DNA of 35,109 nt from JAVBLD01 sp031553705 (GTDB lineage: Bacteria; Bacteroidota; Bacteroidia; Bacteroidales; Marinifilaceae): the NCBI GenBank assembly GCA_031553705.1, contig JAVBLD010000038.1, positions 1 through 35,109 on the forward strand, read 5' to 3'. The notes under the pieces are model-generated. The model had not been told where the DNA came from. It made no database searches and saw only the letters and a program-made list of their open reading frames with translations. The position numbers were made by a program, and so were the translations under genes. Positions 17,221 through 25,131 of the stretch are shown here, in pieces. Within the stretch, counting starts at the first letter, position 1; the number at the start of each line of letters is the position of its first letter.

Positions 17221-18636
17221 TCAGACATAGCTTGAATTATCCCAACAATGGGTACACAACTGCTCTTTGGGTAATCCGATAGCTTCTACCAGTTCTTCCA
17301 GTCGTTGAAATTTTAACGAGCTCAATTGGAGATGCTGGCACATCATTTCCAACATTTTTTTATATTTTTCCGAATCGGGATTTGCATATTCGGCCAACAT
17401 CTCTTCCGTTAAGTCGGATGTACCTTCCAGATCGCGGATAATCCGCCGGGTAAACAGGTCAAAAGTCGAGCGGGAGGTCGAGAAGTTCAGAAACCGACAC
17501 GGGTATATCAGCGGGGGACATGCGATCCGCATGTGCACCTCTTTTACGCCGCTTTCCAGCAGTTTCACCACATTGTCTTTCAACTGGGTACCCCTTACGA
17601 TCGAGTCATCGAGAAAAACGATCCGGGCATCTTTTGTAAAGGCCTCGTTCGGCAAAAGCTTCATCTTCGCAACCAGGTCGCGCATATTCTGATTCTGGGG
17701 CATAAAGCTACGCGGCCAGGTAGGGGTATATTTCACAAACGGACGTTTATAAGGAATATTCCTTGCATTGGCATAACCGACAGCATGGCCGACTCCGGAG
17801 TCCGGGATGCCGGCCGCAAAATCGACCTCAATATCATCTTCCAAGGCCAGGGCCGCTCCGCAACGATAGCGTGCCTCCTCTACGTTAATTCCTTCGTAGT
17901 AGGCTGACGGATAGCCATAATATACCCACAGGAAGGAACAAATCTGTTTCTTATCGCCGGGAGGGATGATTTGTGTAATACCGTCTTTTGAGATATGGAT
18001 AGTTTCGCGGGGCCCTAGATCCCGTACGATGGAATAACCAAGATTCGTAAACGAGGAGCTCTCGCTGGCAACGACATAACCGAATTCGTTCTTCCCGACG
18101 ATTACCGGTGTACGCCCGAATTTATCCCGCGCCGCATATATCCCACTCTCCGTCAATATCAAAAAAGAACAAGACCCTTTAATTTTACTATAAACATGTT
18201 CTATCCCTTTCAAAAATGTATCTCCATTGTTGATGAGAATGCTAACCACTTCTGTCGGATTGATCGAAGAACCGGACAGCTCGGCGAAATGAATTTTTTC
18301 TTTCAGCAAATCGTGTACAATCTCATCCAGGTTTTCTATCCGGCCTACGACAATCACAGAGAAACGCCCGAGGTGGGAGGTCACCGTAATAGGTTGTGAT
18401 TCGTGATCGCTGATCACACCGATACCAAGGTCCGAGCCGGCAAATCTCTCCAGTTCGGACTCGAACTTATTTCTGAAATAAGCACTTTCGATACTATGGA
18501 TCGAACGGACAAACTCCTGTCCATTGTAAAATGCCATACCGGCTTTCTTTGTTCCCAAATGAGAATGATAATCCGTACCGTAAAACACGTCTGCAACGCA
18601 CTCTTTCCGGGATACACAGCCAAAAAAACCACTCAT
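17221..18636 (-). CDS. Amidophosphoribosyltransferase-like protein (PurF paralogue, Ser at the Cys2 position)
   Basis: This 471-residue protein has the two-domain PurF layout: an N-terminal Ntn glutaminase domain and a C-terminal phosphoribosyltransferase domain. The PRPP loop is intact (IVFLDDSIVRGTQL). Candidate iron-sulfur Cys ligands of the Bacillus-type enzyme are present: the Cys in KQICSF, the Cys in IYPCRF, and CTHC near the C terminus. The exception is the N terminus, MSGFFGCVS. Ordinary PurF starts Met-Cys-Gly-Ile, and Cys2 becomes the catalytic nucleophile; here residue 2 is Ser. I recall a Bacteroides relative starting MGGFFG, so loss of Cys2 looks like a feature of this branch. 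It may use free ammonia or another amine, or be regulatory. It lies 63 bases upstream of topB on the same strand. Confidence 0.85.
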   Translation of the reverse strand: MSGFFGCVSRKECVADVFYGTDYHSHLGTKKAGMAFYNGQEFVRSIHSIESAYFRNKFESELERFAGSDLGIGVISDHESQPITVTSHLGRFSVIVVGRIENLDEIVHDLLKEKIHFAELSGSSINPTEVVSILINNGDTFLKGIEHVYSKIKGSCSFLILTESGIYAARDKFGRTPVIVGKNEFGYVVASESSSFTNLGYSIVRDLGPRETIHISKDGITQIIPPGDKKQICSFLWVYYGYPSAYYEGINVEEARYRCGAALALEDDIEVDFAAGIPDSGVGHAVGYANARNIPYKRPFVKYTPTWPRSFMPQNQNMRDLVAKMKLLPNEAFTKDARIVFLDDSIVRGTQLKDNVVKLLESGVKEVHMRIACPPLIYPCRFLNFSTSRSTFDLFTRRIIRDLEGTSDLTEEMLAEYANPDSEKYKKMLEMMCQHLQLSSLKFQRLEELVEAIGLPKEQLCTHCWDNSSYV

Positions 18637-18763
18637 ATACGATAATTTAGATTTTATCTATAAATTCCATAAATAACCATAGCCAATGACTTGTCATTAC
18701 CTATTTATCACCATTTTCTGTTATCTCGCGGGACAATTTGCCCCAGATTACTCAATTTTTCCG

Positions 18764-20425
18764 CTACCTGTCATTTTTATCACGATCTATTATCTCTTTT
18801 GCAGCTTGCAAGGCAATCTCGAATTTCGGATAGATACACTCTTCTCCTATCAGTTTTCCTATACCGGCCTGAATCAAATCCTTCTTTACGGCTTCATTTA
18901 CTCCGGACAACAAAATCCGGGTACCTGAATGTTGCAACTGCCGAATCGTTTCCGCCAGGTTTTTTAATCCGGTCGAGTCGACAAAAGGTACATGCCTCAT
19001 TCGGATAATAAACACACTATACGATACTCCAAGATTCCGGATGGTTTCGCAATAGGTTTTTGCAGAACCGAAAAAAAACGGACCGCTGATCTCATATATC
19101 CCCAACCTGGAAGGTAAACCTTTATAATTTTCCAGAACATCCTCGTCGACTGTCTTGATCAGGTTCGGCGCGTTGTCCGCCATTCGTTTCATAAACAACA
19201 ATGCCGCCAACACGACACCGATTTCAATTGCTACCGTCAGGTCGACCAGCACCGTCAGGAAGAAGGTTACCAACAAAATAGCGACATCAAATACCGATCC
19301 TTTCAGAATAGACCGGAATATCCGCCATTCGCTCATGTTATACGAAACAACGATCAGGATACCGGCCAGGCAGGGCATTGGAATTAATGACGCCCATTTC
19401 CCGAAGAAGAGCATGATCAACAGTAATGTCACAGCATGCGTCATTCCGGCTACCGGGGTGCGGCCTCCGTTTTTCACGTTTGTGGCGGTACGGGCAATAG
19501 CTCCAGTGGCCGGAATTCCGCCGAACAACGGGGTAACCACATTCGCTACTCCCTGTGCGATCAGTTCGGTATTGGAACGGTGGTTACTACTAATCATACC
19601 GTCGGCAACCACAGCCGAAAGTAACGACTCAATCGAACCCAATATCGCAATAGTCAATGCCGGTTGTATGTAATTGGATAAATTAGCAAAATCGATGGAA
19701 GGTATCGTCGGTGAGAAGTTGCATTTGATCTCACCATACAGCGTTCCGATAGTAGTGATCCCGGCACTCTCCGGCAAAAAGACGGCCACAATCGGAGTGA
19801 TTAACAGGATTGCCACAAAAGAGCCGGGCACTTTATTGGTAATCCTGGGCATATATAAGGTGATCAATACGGTAACAACCGTAAGAGCCAATGCATAGAA
19901 ATTCGTGGCGCCGAGATGGTCGAAATAACATCCCCATTTTCCTACGAAACCGCTGGGAATATCCGTCAGGTTCAACCCTAAAGCGTTTGCGATCTGGGTG
20001 GAGAAAATAACCAATGCGATACCGGAAGTAAACCCGACAATCAAAGGATGAGGAATGTATTTCAACAGTGTTCCCAACCTCAGCATTCCAAAAGCGACCA
20101 TAATCAAGCCCGCCATAATGGTAGCGATGATCATGCCGTCAATTCCATAATTATGGATAATGCCATACACGATCACAATAAATGCTCCGGTGGGTCCTCC
20201 GATCTGTACCCGGCTACCTCCCAGAAACGAAATAATAAACCCGGCAATTATTGCCGTCATCACTCCTTTTTCGGGCGACACTCCGGAAGCAACCCCAAAT
20301 GCAATTGCCAACGGCAGGGCGACAATTCCTACAACAATCCCCGCCAGTATATCTTTAGGAAGATTCTTTTTTACTTCTCCGCTTTTGATTAGTCCGAACA
20401 GTTTAGGACTAAAGATCTTTTCCAT
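18764..20425 (-). CDS. SulP-family anion transporter with STAS domain
   Basis: This 553-residue protein has the SulP membrane core (DILAGIVVGIVALPLAIAFG, then VQIGGPTGAFIVIVYG, and PLFGGIPATGAIARTATN) over about residues 20-410. A C-terminal STAS domain follows (about 435-545, with VPFVDSTGLKNLAETI). SulP proteins move sulfate, bicarbonate or other anions, usually coupled to Na+ or H+. Bicarbonate is common for marine and cyanobacterial members and sulfate for others; sequence reading cannot decide here. It has a near-perfect promoter about 70 bases upstream. It ends 127 bases before the PurF-like gene, and I see no terminator between them. Confidence 0.93.
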   Translation of the reverse strand: MEKIFSPKLFGLIKSGEVKKNLPKDILAGIVVGIVALPLAIAFGVASGVSPEKGVMTAIIAGFIISFLGGSRVQIGGPTGAFIVIVYGIIHNYGIDGMIIATIMAGLIMVAFGMLRLGTLLKYIPHPLIVGFTSGIALVIFSTQIANALGLNLTDIPSGFVGKWGCYFDHLGATNFYALALTVVTVLITLYMPRITNKVPGSFVAILLITPIVAVFLPESAGITTIGTLYGEIKCNFSPTIPSIDFANLSNYIQPALTIAILGSIESLLSAVVADGMISSNHRSNTELIAQGVANVVTPLFGGIPATGAIARTATNVKNGGRTPVAGMTHAVTLLLIMLFFGKWASLIPMPCLAGILIVVSYNMSEWRIFRSILKGSVFDVAILLVTFFLTVLVDLTVAIEIGVVLAALLFMKRMADNAPNLIKTVDEDVLENYKGLPSRLGIYEISGPFFFGSAKTYCETIRNLGVSYSVFIIRMRHVPFVDSTGLKNLAETIRQLQHSGTRILLSGVNEAVKKDLIQAGIGKLIGEECIYPKFEIALQAAKEIIDRDKNDR

Positions 20426-20499
20426 ATTTAAACGTGTACATTTGTTTAATTCACCGGCTTTAGAGCTCTATTAAAACAGGATAGCTCCCTAAAACAGCA

Positions 20500-20530
20500 C
20501 AAAGGTAAATAAAAAAAGAAGCAGCCCAAA
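20500..20530 (-). promoter_or_regulatory. Promoter of the SulP gene
   Basis: Minus-strand TTTG (20527-20530), 19 bases, then TACCTTTG (20500-20507) is a full consensus match with ideal spacing. The start would be near 20495, leaving a leader of about 70 bases. Confidence 0.75.
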
Positions 20531-20891
20531 GTAAATTTGTACCTATTCATTGTCGCCTGCCATCTACCATTCTATTAATTACGCAAATCAGAAGTTGATT
20601 TATATAAAACGTTCTTTTCAAAATGCTTTTGTGCTTCGGAGGGAACATCGGGAAAAGTCTCCGTCGCCGGTTTTGTAGCCTTTGCCGTTCACTGACCTCT
20701 GGACACCACTTCGCCCAGACATCCGTCGACCGGACATTCCGGCAGGTTGTTTGAGCGAAACGAGTTCCGGCATCCAGTGAGGAAACGGATTACACGACCG
20801 GCCCCAAGCGTCCCGGGGGGACGGAAGCTATTTCGCAAAAACAGGGAGAAAACAGACTATTTTAAAAGAATATTTCAACTGTCGATTCGCA
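20531..20891. other. Intergenic region with GC-rich, repeat-like segment
   Basis: This gap separates two minus-strand genes. From about 20640 to 20840 it is GC-rich and full of short palindromes, for example CGTCCC/GGGACG around 20808-20823 and several CCGG-centred repeats. It includes TTTGAGCGAAACGAGTTCC, which looks like a dispersed intergenic repeat of Bacteroidales. No convincing coding frame is present; a TTG-started frame beginning at 20747 has no supporting features. The strand and function are unknown. Confidence 0.4.
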
Positions 20892-22199
20892 TTAGTTATA
20901 GACAATTTCGGCCCCATGTGCCGGGACATCCAAAATCAGTTTTGAATTGTTGTAGCTGAAACGGGAGTGAAACAAGGATCTGAAAGTACTATCCCGTTTT
21001 ACTTCGGGAAGGTCGAGTTTTAACGTAACTTTCTCCGCTTTCTTATTAAAAACCACAACGACACTTTTCCCGAAATAGGAACGCAAATAGGCGTATATAT
21101 GATCTTCTATCCGGAGCGGGATAAAATCTCCATACATCAACGGCATACTATTGTGTTTCAAGTCATTCAGATCATTACATCTCTCCCTGAATATCGTATC
21201 CTTTCCATTTTGCCCCGCAAAGTAAATGTACCTGTCCCCAACCTGAACATCATCGCCCTCCGCTCTGTAATACTGCCCTAAACAGGAAGGAATTGTGGCA
21301 TTAAACACAAGTAATTGAAACAGCTTATCATAAGCATTTTTGGCTTTATTTATTTTTCCGGAAAGCTCACATGTTTTATCGATGCCTACTACTCCGTTGG
21401 CATAAGCGATGATTTCCGGCCTGTACCGATCCCCGGAAGTGCCGGACACTATTTCGGAAATACCTTCATGTTGAAAAAATTTCCTTAGGGATCGATCCAG
21501 TTGTATAAAACTTTTTTGCGGATCCGGAAATACCCGTATCGCACAATCGTAAACATCAGAGCTGGGCCGGGCAAACACCGGTTCCGGATTATCCGGTTCG
21601 ACAACGACTTTCCCTTGTTCTAATGGGATAGATATAATATTCGATGTCCCTGTACTATTTAAAGCCCATACACATAATTTTGCCTGCGGTAAGACACTCA
21701 GTATTTCCGGGATAATGATCCCTACATGATTGTCCGATGCCACAATAAAAGGTTCAATCAGTTTATAATTTTGTACATAGGCTATCCACTCCGTCACAGG
21801 ATGCCGGCTTTTCAGATAGAGGGTATCCCCCACTATTTTATCGGTAATAATCAGTGGAAATACTTCGACGTCGATGTTATTCTTTCTAAAGACCGGGACA
21901 TCATAGTTATAATCTTCAAATGTAAACCTGATCCTACCGGTTATGCCTGTTTTTTCGGAAAGGATCAGTAATATCGACATTTGTTCCTCATTCATAACCA
22001 CTTGTACATGGTCGGGTGGAATGATTTCTTTGATTTTTTCAGGATACTCAAAATAATCGGTCAGGTTTATTTTTGTTGTATCATATACTAACATGATCGG
22101 GGCAGCCCCATGAAGAACGACCTGATTAGCCGGAATGTCAAATGATTTATGGCAGGCATAAAATAAAAATAAAATAGTAGCATAAATGATTCTTCTCAT
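20892..22199 (-). CDS. Lipoprotein resembling a GH13 amylase lacking most of its catalytic barrel
   Basis: This 435-residue protein begins with a short lipoprotein signal (ATILFLFYAC, Cys16). The first 200 residues look like all-beta domains. The last 150 resemble the end of a GH13 alpha-amylase. IIAYANGVVGIDKTCELSGK followed by KLFQLLVFNATIPSCLGQYY matches the last barrel strands, where active enzymes read IPGIPCIYYGDE. SMPLMYGDFIPLRIEDHIYA and VVVVFNKKAEKVTL match the GH13 C-terminal beta domain. About 250-300 barrel residues are missing between, including the regions for the nucleophile Asp and the acid/base Glu, and YYGDE reads YYRAEGDD. The frame is open and has a good promoter, so it may be a non-catalytic glucan-binding protein or a decayed gene. 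The match is from memory and is moderately sure. Confidence 0.6.
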   Translation of the reverse strand: MRRIIYATILFLFYACHKSFDIPANQVVLHGAAPIMLVYDTTKINLTDYFEYPEKIKEIIPPDHVQVVMNEEQMSILLILSEKTGITGRIRFTFEDYNYDVPVFRKNNIDVEVFPLIITDKIVGDTLYLKSRHPVTEWIAYVQNYKLIEPFIVASDNHVGIIIPEILSVLPQAKLCVWALNSTGTSNIISIPLEQGKVVVEPDNPEPVFARPSSDVYDCAIRVFPDPQKSFIQLDRSLRKFFQHEGISEIVSGTSGDRYRPEIIAYANGVVGIDKTCELSGKINKAKNAYDKLFQLLVFNATIPSCLGQYYRAEGDDVQVGDRYIYFAGQNGKDTIFRERCNDLNDLKHNSMPLMYGDFIPLRIEDHIYAYLRSYFGKSVVVVFNKKAEKVTLKLDLPEVKRDSTFRSLFHSRFSYNNSKLILDVPAHGAEIVYN

Positions 22200-22270
22200 T
22201 TTTATTTCAGTTTAATTCATAGTTGGTAAGAACATGTAGTTTATACAACCGCCAAGCAGCGATTTATTTT

Positions 22271-22301
22271 CAAAAATAGTGTAAAAAACATTCCGACCAA
22301 A
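22271..22301 (-). promoter_or_regulatory. Promoter of the GH13-like lipoprotein gene
   Basis: Minus-strand TTTG (22298-22301), 19 bases, then TATTTTTG (22271-22278) fits the consensus exactly. The start would be about 66 bases before the ATG. Confidence 0.65.
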
Positions 22302-22860
22302 TATCATGTCCGGAAACGGCTACCCTGCCGTAGCAAATATAGCATGTCTTCCCCTCGTTCTACAGGATTATTGTGAAGATTGTAAATGTTATTAATTTTA
22401 TACAATAAATATTCCCGCCCAGTAACACGATCATATTATAGCCATATCTCCATTTAGATCCATTACTTAAATATTCTGAGAACGAGGTGCATTTTTCATT
22501 GAAAAACACCGGGGTACATCACTTATACGGTACCTACATTAATATGTATTTCAGATGAAAATATATTCCAATTTTCAGAAGATGATGCACAATTTTTATT
22601 TATTTAAATATTGAATTTTATCAAATTCTATCCTATCTTTGTCAGGCATTTTGATCCGGAATCTATTGAAAAATGAAGCAGGGCAAAATAGCAATAGGTG
22701 TATTAAGAGATTATTTACATTGGTATTGTTCAATAAGATTTTTTTTGACAGAAATGAAAACATTTTTAAAAAACAGTACTTAATTCTATGTTTTTTGTAT
22801 GTTTGTGAGAAGCTTTTAAAATTAACAAATATATTTAAAGCTGGATTAGAATTTAGTCGT
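22302..22860. other. Gene-poor AT-rich intergenic stretch
   Basis: No convincing gene is seen. The stretch holds a small hairpin around 22318-22334 (GCTAC/GTAGC) and one plus-strand promoter-like pair (22611-22641). Downstream of that promoter only short frames occur: a TTG-started 78-codon frame at 22639-22875 rich in Phe, Leu and Lys, and an inner ATG frame of 36 codons at 22672. Both lack family features and codon bias, so I do not call them. Confidence 0.5.
22611..22641 (+). promoter_or_regulatory. Orphan promoter-like pair
   Basis: TTG (22611-22613), 20 bases, then TATCTTTG (22634-22641). It points toward the structured RNA and LRR gene with no gene immediately behind it, so it may give a longer transcript or be non-functional. 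Confidence 0.4.
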
Positions 22861-22868
22861 TACATTTG
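22861..22868 (+). promoter_or_regulatory. -7 box of the structured RNA
   Basis: TACATTTG is a full TAnnTTTG match. The expected start, 3-6 bases downstream, falls at the base of the RNA rod (22872). No good -33 box is seen; TTTA at 22834-22837 is 23 bases away. Confidence 0.5.
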
Positions 22869-22871
22869 TTC

Positions 22872-22985
22872 TTGACAGAAAAACCGCCATTTTTTTCAAA
22901 GAAAGCAAGGATAAACATAACGTTCATGTATGAGCGTGGACTGTTGTTTATATGCTTTCTGGTGCTTGGCGGTACCATCTGTCAA
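22872..22985 (+). ncRNA. Rod-shaped structured RNA (6S-like architecture)
   Basis: Five collinear helices pair in nested order. TTGACAGA (22872-22879) pairs with 22978-22985, ACCGCCA (22883-22889) with 22967-22973, AGAAAGCA (22900-22907) with 22953-22960, and ATAAACA (22911-22917) with 22945-22951. The top helix is 22920-22926 with 22931-22937. Together they form a 114-nt rod interrupted by small internal loops, the largest being 10 by 6 nt. This is the shape of 6S-type RNAs, which mimic an open promoter and bind RNA polymerase. The length is close to what I recall for the Bacteroidota 6S-Flavo class. It could instead be the leader of the LRR gene at 23031. No terminator follows the rod. Confidence 0.6.
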
Positions 22986-23030
22986 ATAAACTCAGATCCA
23001 CGCTTTATAATATACTAAACTATACTTAAT

Positions 23031-23717
23031 ATGAGCAAGAATTTAGACATTATTACTCTCCAGTTTACCAGTTTCACTGTTATTCCATTTAAAGCAGAAA
23101 TTTATGCAGAAAATCTAACCATTGAATGGGGAGATGGGTATACCACAAAGTATCAGGATGGGGACTATTTCAACATTCAATACCACTACCGTTCGGAAGG
23201 CCTGCATCAGATAAAAATAACGGGAGAAAATATCTATTTTCTGGATGTCTCCAGCCTGGGCTTGACAGCACTGGCATTGGTCAGTTGCCCGAACCTGGAA
23301 TACCTGGATTGTTCGGGAAACGAAATATGCGAGTTGAATCTCAACACCTGTTATTTGCTTGAGGAGCTTTATTGCAACTCAAATAATCTGAAAGAGCTGA
23401 TTCTTCCGCCAATGAACAGGATAGCCCATCTTAATATCTCTTATAATGGACTGGAACGGTTGCATCTGAAGAACAGTTATGCATTGCATGCTCTACATTG
23501 CATGAACAACAAGCTGACTCAGATAGATTTTTCCACATGTATTGCCATCAGCAGGATCAATATCAATCACAACCTGATTCCGGCCGAGGAGATGAAACGG
23601 ATATTCCAGCAATTGCCTACAAAAGAGAAATGCGACTGTGCAATCATCGGTTATATCCAAAATCCGGAAGCAGAACTTTGTGATAATAAAATTCTTTATA
23701 CCAAGAATTGGCGATAA
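23031..23717 (+). CDS. Leucine-rich repeat protein with PKD-like N-terminus
   Basis: This 228-residue protein has no signal peptide or membrane segment. Residues about 1-75 look like a small beta-sandwich with the PKD-like motif IEWGDGYTTKY and YHYRSEGLHQIKITG. From about 75 to 195 there are four or five BspA-like leucine-rich repeats of the type LxxLxCxxNxLxxLxL (LEYLDCSGNEICELNL, LEELYCNSNNLKELIL, LHALHCMNNKLTQIDF). In Bacteroidales such proteins are usually secreted adhesins or cell-surface proteins, but this one lacks an export signal, so a cytoplasmic protein-binding role is possible. It starts 45 bases after the RNA rod and ends before a strong hairpin terminator. Its function is not known. 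Confidence 0.82.
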   Translation: MSKNLDIITLQFTSFTVIPFKAEIYAENLTIEWGDGYTTKYQDGDYFNIQYHYRSEGLHQIKITGENIYFLDVSSLGLTALALVSCPNLEYLDCSGNEICELNLNTCYLLEELYCNSNNLKELILPPMNRIAHLNISYNGLERLHLKNSYALHALHCMNNKLTQIDFSTCIAISRININHNLIPAEEMKRIFQQLPTKEKCDCAIIGYIQNPEAELCDNKILYTKNWR

Positions 23718-23752
23718 GAAACATGGTCGTTTAAAGAGACAAAAACCGAAAT

Positions 23753-23791
23753 AAGCTAAAAAGTTAGCCGGCTGATTTTTTTAGCTTTTGA
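23753..23791 (+). terminator. Terminator after the LRR gene
   Basis: A perfect 10-bp stem AAGCTAAAAA (23753-23762) and TTTTTAGCTT (23778-23787), extended inward by a short GC hairpin, ends in a T run. It begins 35 bases after the stop codon and overlaps the yebC promoter region. Confidence 0.6.
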
Positions 23792-23801
23792 GTAAAAACT
23801 T

Positions 23802-23809
23802 TACCTTTG
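23802..23809 (+). promoter_or_regulatory. -7 box of the yebC-family gene
   Basis: TACCTTTG is a full consensus match. The -33 is weak (TTAG, 23781-23784, 17 bases away). The predicted leader is about 75 bases. Confidence 0.6.
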
Positions 23810-23824
23810 TACGGTAAAGTTTAT

Positions 23825-23873
23825 AGGCGTATGACTACTCACAATCTTATCCGGATAAATATATGCCTGAGTA
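23825..23873 (+). promoter_or_regulatory. Possible pseudoknot in the yebC leader
   Basis: AGGCGTAT (23825-23832) pairs with ATATGCCT (23861-23868) including one G-U pair. TACTCA (23836-23841) can pair with TGAGTA (23868-23873), crossing the first helix. The palindrome TTATCCGGATAA (23847-23858) sits in the loop. The structure is directly visible; function is inferred. Confidence 0.3.
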
Positions 23874-23890
23874 CTTAAAATATACTAAAT

Positions 23891-24604
23891 ATGGGAAGAG
23901 CGTTTGAATACCGTAAAGCACGCAAATTAAAGAGATGGGGCAATATGGCCCGTACATTCACCAGACTCGGAAGAGAAATTGATATCGCCGTAAAATCAGG
24001 AGGAGGTGATCCTGATTCCAACACACGCCTTCGTGTTCTGATCCAAAACGCAAAAGCGGCGAATATGCCGAAAGAAAATGTGGAACGCGCTATCAAACGT
24101 GCTGTTTCAAAAGATACAAGCGATTATAAAGAAATCGTATACGAAGGTTACGGACCGCACGGCATTGCGATCGTCGTGGAAACAGCAACCGATAATCATA
24201 CGCGGACAGTAGGCAATGTACGCCACTATTTCAGTAAGTATGGGGGTTCCTTAGGCACCAGCGGATGCCTCGATTTCCTGTTTGAGCGCAAATGCGTCTT
24301 TAAAATTGCCCGCCCGGCAAATTTTAATCTGGAAGAGTTCGAACTGGAGATGATCGACTACGGAGCTGAGGAGATCTTTGAAGAAGGGAACGAGGTTATT
24401 ATTTATGGTGGCTTCGAAGCTTATGGAAATATCCAGAAATACCTTGAAGATCATAATCTGGAAATCGTCAGCGGCGAATTTGAACGTATTCCGTTGGATA
24501 CAAAAGAGATAACCGAAGAACAACGGGCTGATGTGGATAAACTGTTGGAAAAATTCGATGAAGACGACGATATCACCAACGTATATCACAACATTAAGGA
24601 GTGA
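23891..24604 (+). CDS. YebC/PmpR-family (TACO1-type) protein
   Basis: This 237-residue protein is close to the family length of about 240-250. The start carries the hallmark GRAFEYRKARKLKRWGNMAR, equivalent to the family's HSKWxNIKHRK region. Next come FTRLGREIDIAVKSGGGDPD and NTRLRVLIQNAKAANMPKEN, then IKRA and the YEGYGPHGIAIVVE strand. The family was first described as DNA-binding regulators (PmpR). Newer work places several members on the ribosome, where they help translate proline-rich or other stalling sequences, as the mitochondrial homologue TACO1 does. It is monocistronic, between its own -7 box and the tRNA promoter. The MGRAFEYRK start is normal for Bacteroidota. Confidence 0.95.
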   Translation: MGRAFEYRKARKLKRWGNMARTFTRLGREIDIAVKSGGGDPDSNTRLRVLIQNAKAANMPKENVERAIKRAVSKDTSDYKEIVYEGYGPHGIAIVVETATDNHTRTVGNVRHYFSKYGGSLGTSGCLDFLFERKCVFKIARPANFNLEEFELEMIDYGAEEIFEEGNEVIIYGGFEAYGNIQKYLEDHNLEIVSGEFERIPLDTKEITEEQRADVDKLLEKFDEDDDITNVYHNIKE

Positions 24605-24629
24605 TCGCCGTTCAGATTATCCTAAAATT

Positions 24630-24661
24630 TTTGCAAGTTAAAGAATATTATTGCATATTTG
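24630..24661 (+). promoter_or_regulatory. Promoter of tRNA-Lys(CTT)
   Basis: TTTG (24630-24633), 20 bases, then CATATTTG (24654-24661), one mismatch from TAnnTTTG. The start would be near 24667, about 31 bases before the tRNA. Confidence 0.55.
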
Positions 24662-24697
24662 CAGCCTCAAAAGCTGCTCTGGTAGCATAAACATGAT

Positions 24698-24770
24698 GAC
24701 TTCGTAGCTCAGTTGGTAGAGCAATTGACTCTTAATCAATGGGTCGAGGGTTCGAGTCCCTCCGAGGTCA
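24698..24770 (+). tRNA. tRNA-Lys, anticodon CTT
   Basis: This 73-nt cloverleaf has acceptor GACTTCG paired with CGAGGTC, a D-arm GCTC/GAGC, an anticodon stem ATTGA/TCAAT with loop CTCTTAA (anticodon CTT at 24731-24733), and a T-arm GAGGG-TTCGAGT-CCCTC. The discriminator is A, and CCA is not encoded. A clear terminator follows. It reads AAG, complementing the TTT isoacceptor at the left end of the window. Confidence 0.96.
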
Positions 24771-24780
24771 CAGAAAGTCT

Positions 24781-24815
24781 AAGCCTTACGAATCAACGTA
24801 AGGCTTTCTTATTTC
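24781..24815 (+). terminator. Terminator of tRNA-Lys(CTT)
   Basis: A perfect 10-bp stem AAGCCTTACG (24781-24790) with CGTAAGGCTT (24797-24806), loop AATCAA, is followed by TCTTATTTCT. Confidence 0.8.
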
Positions 24816-25131
24816 TGTTCGCGCGCGATACATTGTGTCTTCCATTATATTTATACTGAAACAATCATGGATATATCTTCTACGCTTCTCCCAATGTAAC
24901 TAAAACAAATTTAATATAGTATAAACAATACAACGGGAAGTACATTTATGAGAATCAAATATAGGAGCCTGAAAAGTCAGGCAGCATACAAAAATACCCG
25001 ATAGAAAAAACGCTCTTTGCAGGCAGGGAAGGATATGATATTATAGCTCTGAGAAAGATAGAGGAATTACCGGAGTTGATAAGAACGCTAGCAGGATTAA
25101 GATAGAGAAGTTGGACGAAAAATAGCTAGAT
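24816..25131. other. Intergenic stretch
   Basis: No recognisable gene. A plus-strand frame without a start codon is open from about 24973 to 25100 and ends ALRKIEELPELIRTLAGLR before its stop. That could be the tail of a decayed gene or chance. There is no promoter match and no repeat of note. Confidence 0.4.

Noticed and set aside
20747..20959. 70-codon TTG-started Arg-rich frame
   Set aside because: It lies in the palindromic GC-rich segment, overlaps the end of a real gene on the other strand and has no protein features.
22639..22875. 78-codon TTG-started frame rich in Phe, Leu and Lys
   Set aside because: The composition reflects AT-rich DNA, it has no family motif, it starts within a -7 box and it overlaps the second promoter.
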